Below are positions 3,893-6,791 of a stretch of DNA of 6,791 nt, piece after piece. The position numbers and the translations under genes are program-made. Origin of the DNA: Sedimentisphaerales bacterium (GTDB taxonomy: Bacteria > Planctomycetota > Phycisphaerae > Sedimentisphaerales > Anaerobacaceae). Below the pieces are notes generated by a model. The model was given only the letters and a program-made list of their open reading frames with translations, was not told where the DNA came from and ran no database searches. The stretch's first letter is position 1. Every line of letters begins with the position of its first letter. Where the stretch lies: contig DAOVMB010000133.1 of the NCBI GenBank assembly GCA_030630905.1, positions 1 to 6,791 on the forward strand. Reading direction: 5' to 3'.

Positions 3893-6791
3893 ATGTCTAA
3901 AGCTCATTGTGTCGGATTCATAGTTTTGCTTTTATCGGCTGCCGGTACGACGGTGGCATTTAACGGGCATATTGTTACACAAGGTTCCTTGAAAGTGACA
4001 ATCAGTGACATTCCCGATGTGAATGAATACGAAAAGCCGCGGCAGGTGACGGTTACGCTGGCCAACAGCGCCGATGCGGCAATTCAGGTGGATCTGCGAA
4101 TGGCTGGTTTAGTGGATGAATGGTACGCCGTCGGCCAGACAGAGAAAAGTCTTGTGATTGCCGCCGGCGGAGAGGCAAGCGCCGTATTTCAGATTGCAGC
4201 GGGAGAAGGTGCATGTTCGGCGTTGTATCCGGTTTACGTTTATGCCGATTTTCAGCACGAGGGCAGGACTGTCACGGCGCACGCCGTCCGGATATTCAAG
4301 TCAAGTTTCGAGAAGGTGGTGACTTCATCCGGACAGCCGCCTAATATCCCGGTAAATGTGGTCCCTGATAACGGGGCCTTGCCCCTCTGGCTGCTGCGAA
4401 CACAGCGAGTGGCATGGTGCTATTACGATAAGCCTTTGGTCTATATGCCGGTCGGCTGGCAGGGGTCCTCGACGGAGTCGTCCGCCAGCCTTTCTTACGG
4501 CCCCGTGTCACGCGGCGCGACAAAACGCGCAATTGCGATGCACCCGCCCTGGAAGCCGGGCGGCGGTACAATCTTTGCTGAGTTCTCGCTGCAACTGCCG
4601 AGCGTTACCCCGATAAAGTTGGTTTTCGCCAACGCTATCCGCGACAATACGGCGGCGGAACCGGCCAGTGACGGCGTGACATTCCGCGTATGGGCGGATA
4701 GCGAGAAACTTTTCGAGCGTCACACCGATAGCAAGAAATGGCTGGATGCGGAGGTGGATTTGAGCAGGTTCGCCGGAAAGCGGATACTGCTGCGGCTGGA
4801 AAGTCACCCAGGCCCGAAACGCGATACGACCTGTGATTCATCCTATTGGGGCGAGCCGATGGTCGTCGCAGGTGAACTGCCCGAATCCATGCCGGAAACC
4901 GAAAGAGAAGCTTTGCGCCAGTCGGCAAGGACGCTGGTAAAGACGGGAAATGGCCGGGGTTTTCTTTTTAATCTCGATGGGCAGTACCGAGCGGCAATCA
5001 TTCCGTCCGCACAGGGGCCGGCCAATGTGGTAATCGCAATCGGGAACGATGAGAAATGCGTTGTGCTCGACGGTTTCAAGCTTGCGGTACTCGGCCGGGA
5101 AACATCTACGCTTGGCCGGGGGGCCGGAACATGGCAGCGCGAAGGCCAGGTACTGACCTGCAGACAGCTTTTGCAGATCGAAGGGCAAGAATTTGAGCTC
5201 GAAACGCGGATTTGGCCGGAGAAGGGCGGACTACGAATTAAGGTCGTTTGCCCGAAACGGATTACGGACTTCGCGGTAGGCCCGGCGGACCAGCGTGCCC
5301 CGCGGGTGTACTATGGGCATGGATATTGTATAGTCGAGCCGGAAGCGTTCAGGGCAAGTTTCGGCGGACACAACTTGTCAACAAGCCACGTCGGCTTCGA
5401 TTTTGAGGATGGCCTGTCGCTGCTGGTCGCCTGCGATAATCCGCCTGACTATCTGCAAGTCGATCCCGAGCAGAAGATTTATTCTCTTCACACGCATCTC
5501 GATGCAACGATGACTCTTGTGCCGAGCGTCAAAGGTGCGTTCGACTGTGCCCGCAAGTATCGTCCTTTGTACGACAAGCAGCGAGCCGGGGGATTCGAGC
5601 AAAAAGCGGGGCGATTTGTTTTCGATATATGGGGCGGTCGCTACAGCGAAATTGCCGAGACGATGAAGCGCATGATCGCTTACGGCCTGACCGATTCGCT
5701 TTTGACAGTGCACGTCTGGCAGCGATGGGGGTATGACTACCGCCTGCCGGACATTTATCCGCCGTTGCCCCAGCTCGGCACGGTCGAGGATATGCAGCAG
5801 ATTGCGAAGGTCTGCGGCGAGCACGATATCCCGTGGGGCCTGCATGATAACTATATCGATTTCTATCCGGATGCGGTCGATTACAGCTACGACCACATCT
5901 GTTTTACCGAGCAGGGCGAGCCGGTTAAGGCGTGGATTAACGAGGGCCGGGACGCCCAGAGCTATCGCTGGCGGCCGGACCGGATTATGCCGTTCGTTAA
6001 ACGCAATATGAAATTAATCAAGCCCAATCTCAGGCCGACTCACTATTTTATCGACGTGTTCACATCGCTACCGTGCTTCGACTTCTACGATAAACAGGGC
6101 AACTTCCATTCGATGCTCGAAACCCGCAAAAGCTGGGGCGAGACTTTTGCCTGGATACGGGACTATCTGGGTGACAATGCACCGATGACCTCCGAAGCGG
6201 GACACGATCAATTGACCGGTTATCTCGACGGTTCGGATTGTCAGCACCTGCAACTTTCGCCCGTCGGCAAGAGTTTCTGCATCAAACTTAACTGCAAAGA
6301 CTGGGAGCGGGTGCCGTGGTTCGATGCGGTGCTGCACGATAAGTTCAGCCTGCACGGCGTCGGTTATTCCAGCCGTTACCAGGGCGGGCGAGACCGCCGG
6401 GGACACGGCATCGAGAGCGATGATTACATCAGCGCCGAGATTCTCGAAGGCCATGCCCTGATGATCGACCTGGGTGCGTTCGGCCGCGGCGCCGTCCGGA
6501 AGTACTGGCTGGCGCAGGATTTTGTCCGGAGTATCGCGCTCGATGAAATCGAAAGCGTCGAATTTGTTGGTGGCGATATCCATAAGCAGATCATCGCATG
6601 GAAATCGGGTGCACGCGTTTACGTCAATCGGGGCGCCGATGATTGGAGCGTGGCCGGGAAAACGCTGCCCCAGTATGGATACTTCGCACAGAACGGACGG
6701 ATTGAGTCCGGCATCGAGAGGATTAATGGCGTGATTGTTGAACAATCCCGCGGACCGTCGGGCGGCTATTTCAACGCCAGGGCGTTCAACC
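3893..6791 (+). CDS. Very large secreted multi-domain glycoside hydrolase-like protein (GH101-like architecture), 3' partial
   Basis: The frame opens at ATG 3893 and has no stop up to the window edge: 966 full codons plus one base. A signal peptide is clear (VGFIVLLLSAAGTTVA, cleavage near residue 22). Residues about 28-136 look like an Ig/NEW3-type domain (VNEYEKPRQVTVTLANS). About 160-326 is a galactose-binding-like beta-sandwich, with FRVWADSEKLFERHT, WLDAEVDLSRFAGKRILLRL and a DSSYWGEPMVV end motif. About 327-575 is further beta-rich sequence. From residue 577 (FDIWGGRYSE) a (beta/alpha)8-type region begins, including WGLHDNYIDFYPD, HYFIDVF (Asp721) and APMTSEAGHD (Glu768). These two acids are my best guess for nucleophile and acid/base. 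After about residue 860 a beta-sandwich starts (RVYVNRGADDWSVAG). A beta super-sandwich before the barrel recalls GH101 and related unclassified families, but I cannot assign a family or substrate. Its place after the lyase suggests work on pectin side chains or a similar glycan. Confidence 0.75.
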   Translation, partial: MSKAHCVGFIVLLLSAAGTTVAFNGHIVTQGSLKVTISDIPDVNEYEKPRQVTVTLANSADAAIQVDLRMAGLVDEWYAVGQTEKSLVIAAGGEASAVFQIAAGEGACSALYPVYVYADFQHEGRTVTAHAVRIFKSSFEKVVTSSGQPPNIPVNVVPDNGALPLWLLRTQRVAWCYYDKPLVYMPVGWQGSSTESSASLSYGPVSRGATKRAIAMHPPWKPGGGTIFAEFSLQLPSVTPIKLVFANAIRDNTAAEPASDGVTFRVWADSEKLFERHTDSKKWLDAEVDLSRFAGKRILLRLESHPGPKRDTTCDSSYWGEPMVVAGELPESMPETEREALRQSARTLVKTGNGRGFLFNLDGQYRAAIIPSAQGPANVVIAIGNDEKCVVLDGFKLAVLGRETSTLGRGAGTWQREGQVLTCRQLLQIEGQEFELETRIWPEKGGLRIKVVCPKRITDFAVGPADQRAPRVYYGHGYCIVEPEAFRASFGGHNLSTSHVGFDFEDGLSLLVACDNPPDYLQVDPEQKIYSLHTHLDATMTLVPSVKGAFDCARKYRPLYDKQRAGGFEQKAGRFVFDIWGGRYSEIAETMKRMIAYGLTDSLLTVHVWQRWGYDYRLPDIYPPLPQLGTVEDMQQIAKVCGEHDIPWGLHDNYIDFYPDAVDYSYDHICFTEQGEPVKAWINEGRDAQSYRWRPDRIMPFVKRNMKLIKPNLRPTHYFIDVFTSLPCFDFYDKQGNFHSMLETRKSWGETFAWIRDYLGDNAPMTSEAGHDQLTGYLDGSDCQHLQLSPVGKSFCIKLNCKDWERVPWFDAVLHDKFSLHGVGYSSRYQGGRDRRGHGIESDDYISAEILEGHALMIDLGAFGRGAVRKYWLAQDFVRSIALDEIESVEFVGGDIHKQIIAWKSGARVYVNRGADDWSVAGKTLPQYGYFAQNGRIESGIERINGVIVEQSRGPSGGYFNARAFN

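Noticed and set aside
5378..5896. A 172-codon open frame on the - strand
   Set aside because: It is antisense to the barrel start of the giant enzyme and has no independent support.
6068..6745. A 225-codon open frame on the - strand
   Set aside because: It is fully antisense to the catalytic and C-terminal part of the giant enzyme, whose + strand translation is clearly protein-like. No motif or ribosome binding site supports it.

Overview
The window reads as one stretch of a bacterial polysaccharide-degradation locus. Three genes lie on the + strand, all in the same direction and tightly packed, with nothing else of substance between them. Secreted glycan-active enzymes, Gly/Trp/Asp-rich catalytic modules, moderate GC and clear Shine-Dalgarno sites suggest a sugar-degrading member of the PVC group, most likely a Planctomycetota (Phycisphaerae-like) bacterium. 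This taxonomic guess comes from the style of the proteins and is not proven by any marker gene here.

Layout. (1) Positions 1-2198: the 3' part of a large clan GH-A-type glycoside hydrolase whose start lies upstream of the window. It carries a beta-sandwich module like carbohydrate-binding family CBM4_9, inserted between its two predicted catalytic glutamates. An in-frame amber codon (TAG, 1206-1208) interrupts it; the protein resumes at once in the same frame and stays well conserved to the natural stop at 2196-2198. (2) A 37-bp gap holds a short palindrome and a good ribosome binding site. (3) Positions 2236-3882: a complete secreted protein of 548 residues that looks like a family 2 polysaccharide lyase (pectate lyase). 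The four metal-binding and catalytic positions known from the Yersinia enzyme can be located, with nearly the same spacing. (4) A 10-bp gap in which the ribosome binding site overlaps the preceding stop codon. (5) Positions 3893 to the window end: a reading frame of 966 codons, open at the right edge, encoding a very large secreted multi-domain protein. It has an N-terminal Ig-like domain, a galactose-binding-like beta-sandwich, a further beta-rich region, a (beta/alpha)8-type catalytic region and the start of a C-terminal beta-sandwich. Its family is not certain; the architecture recalls GH101 and its unclassified relatives.

Together the genes look like one operon for extracytoplasmic breakdown of a pectin-like polysaccharide. 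The lyase would cut polygalacturonate and the flanking hydrolases would remove other sugars. The substrate is inferred from the lyase alone. No transporter, sulfatase, regulator, RNA gene, mobile element or CRISPR array is visible. The two points most worth attention are the amber codon that separates the catalytic residues of the first enzyme, and the uncharacterised giant enzyme at the right end.
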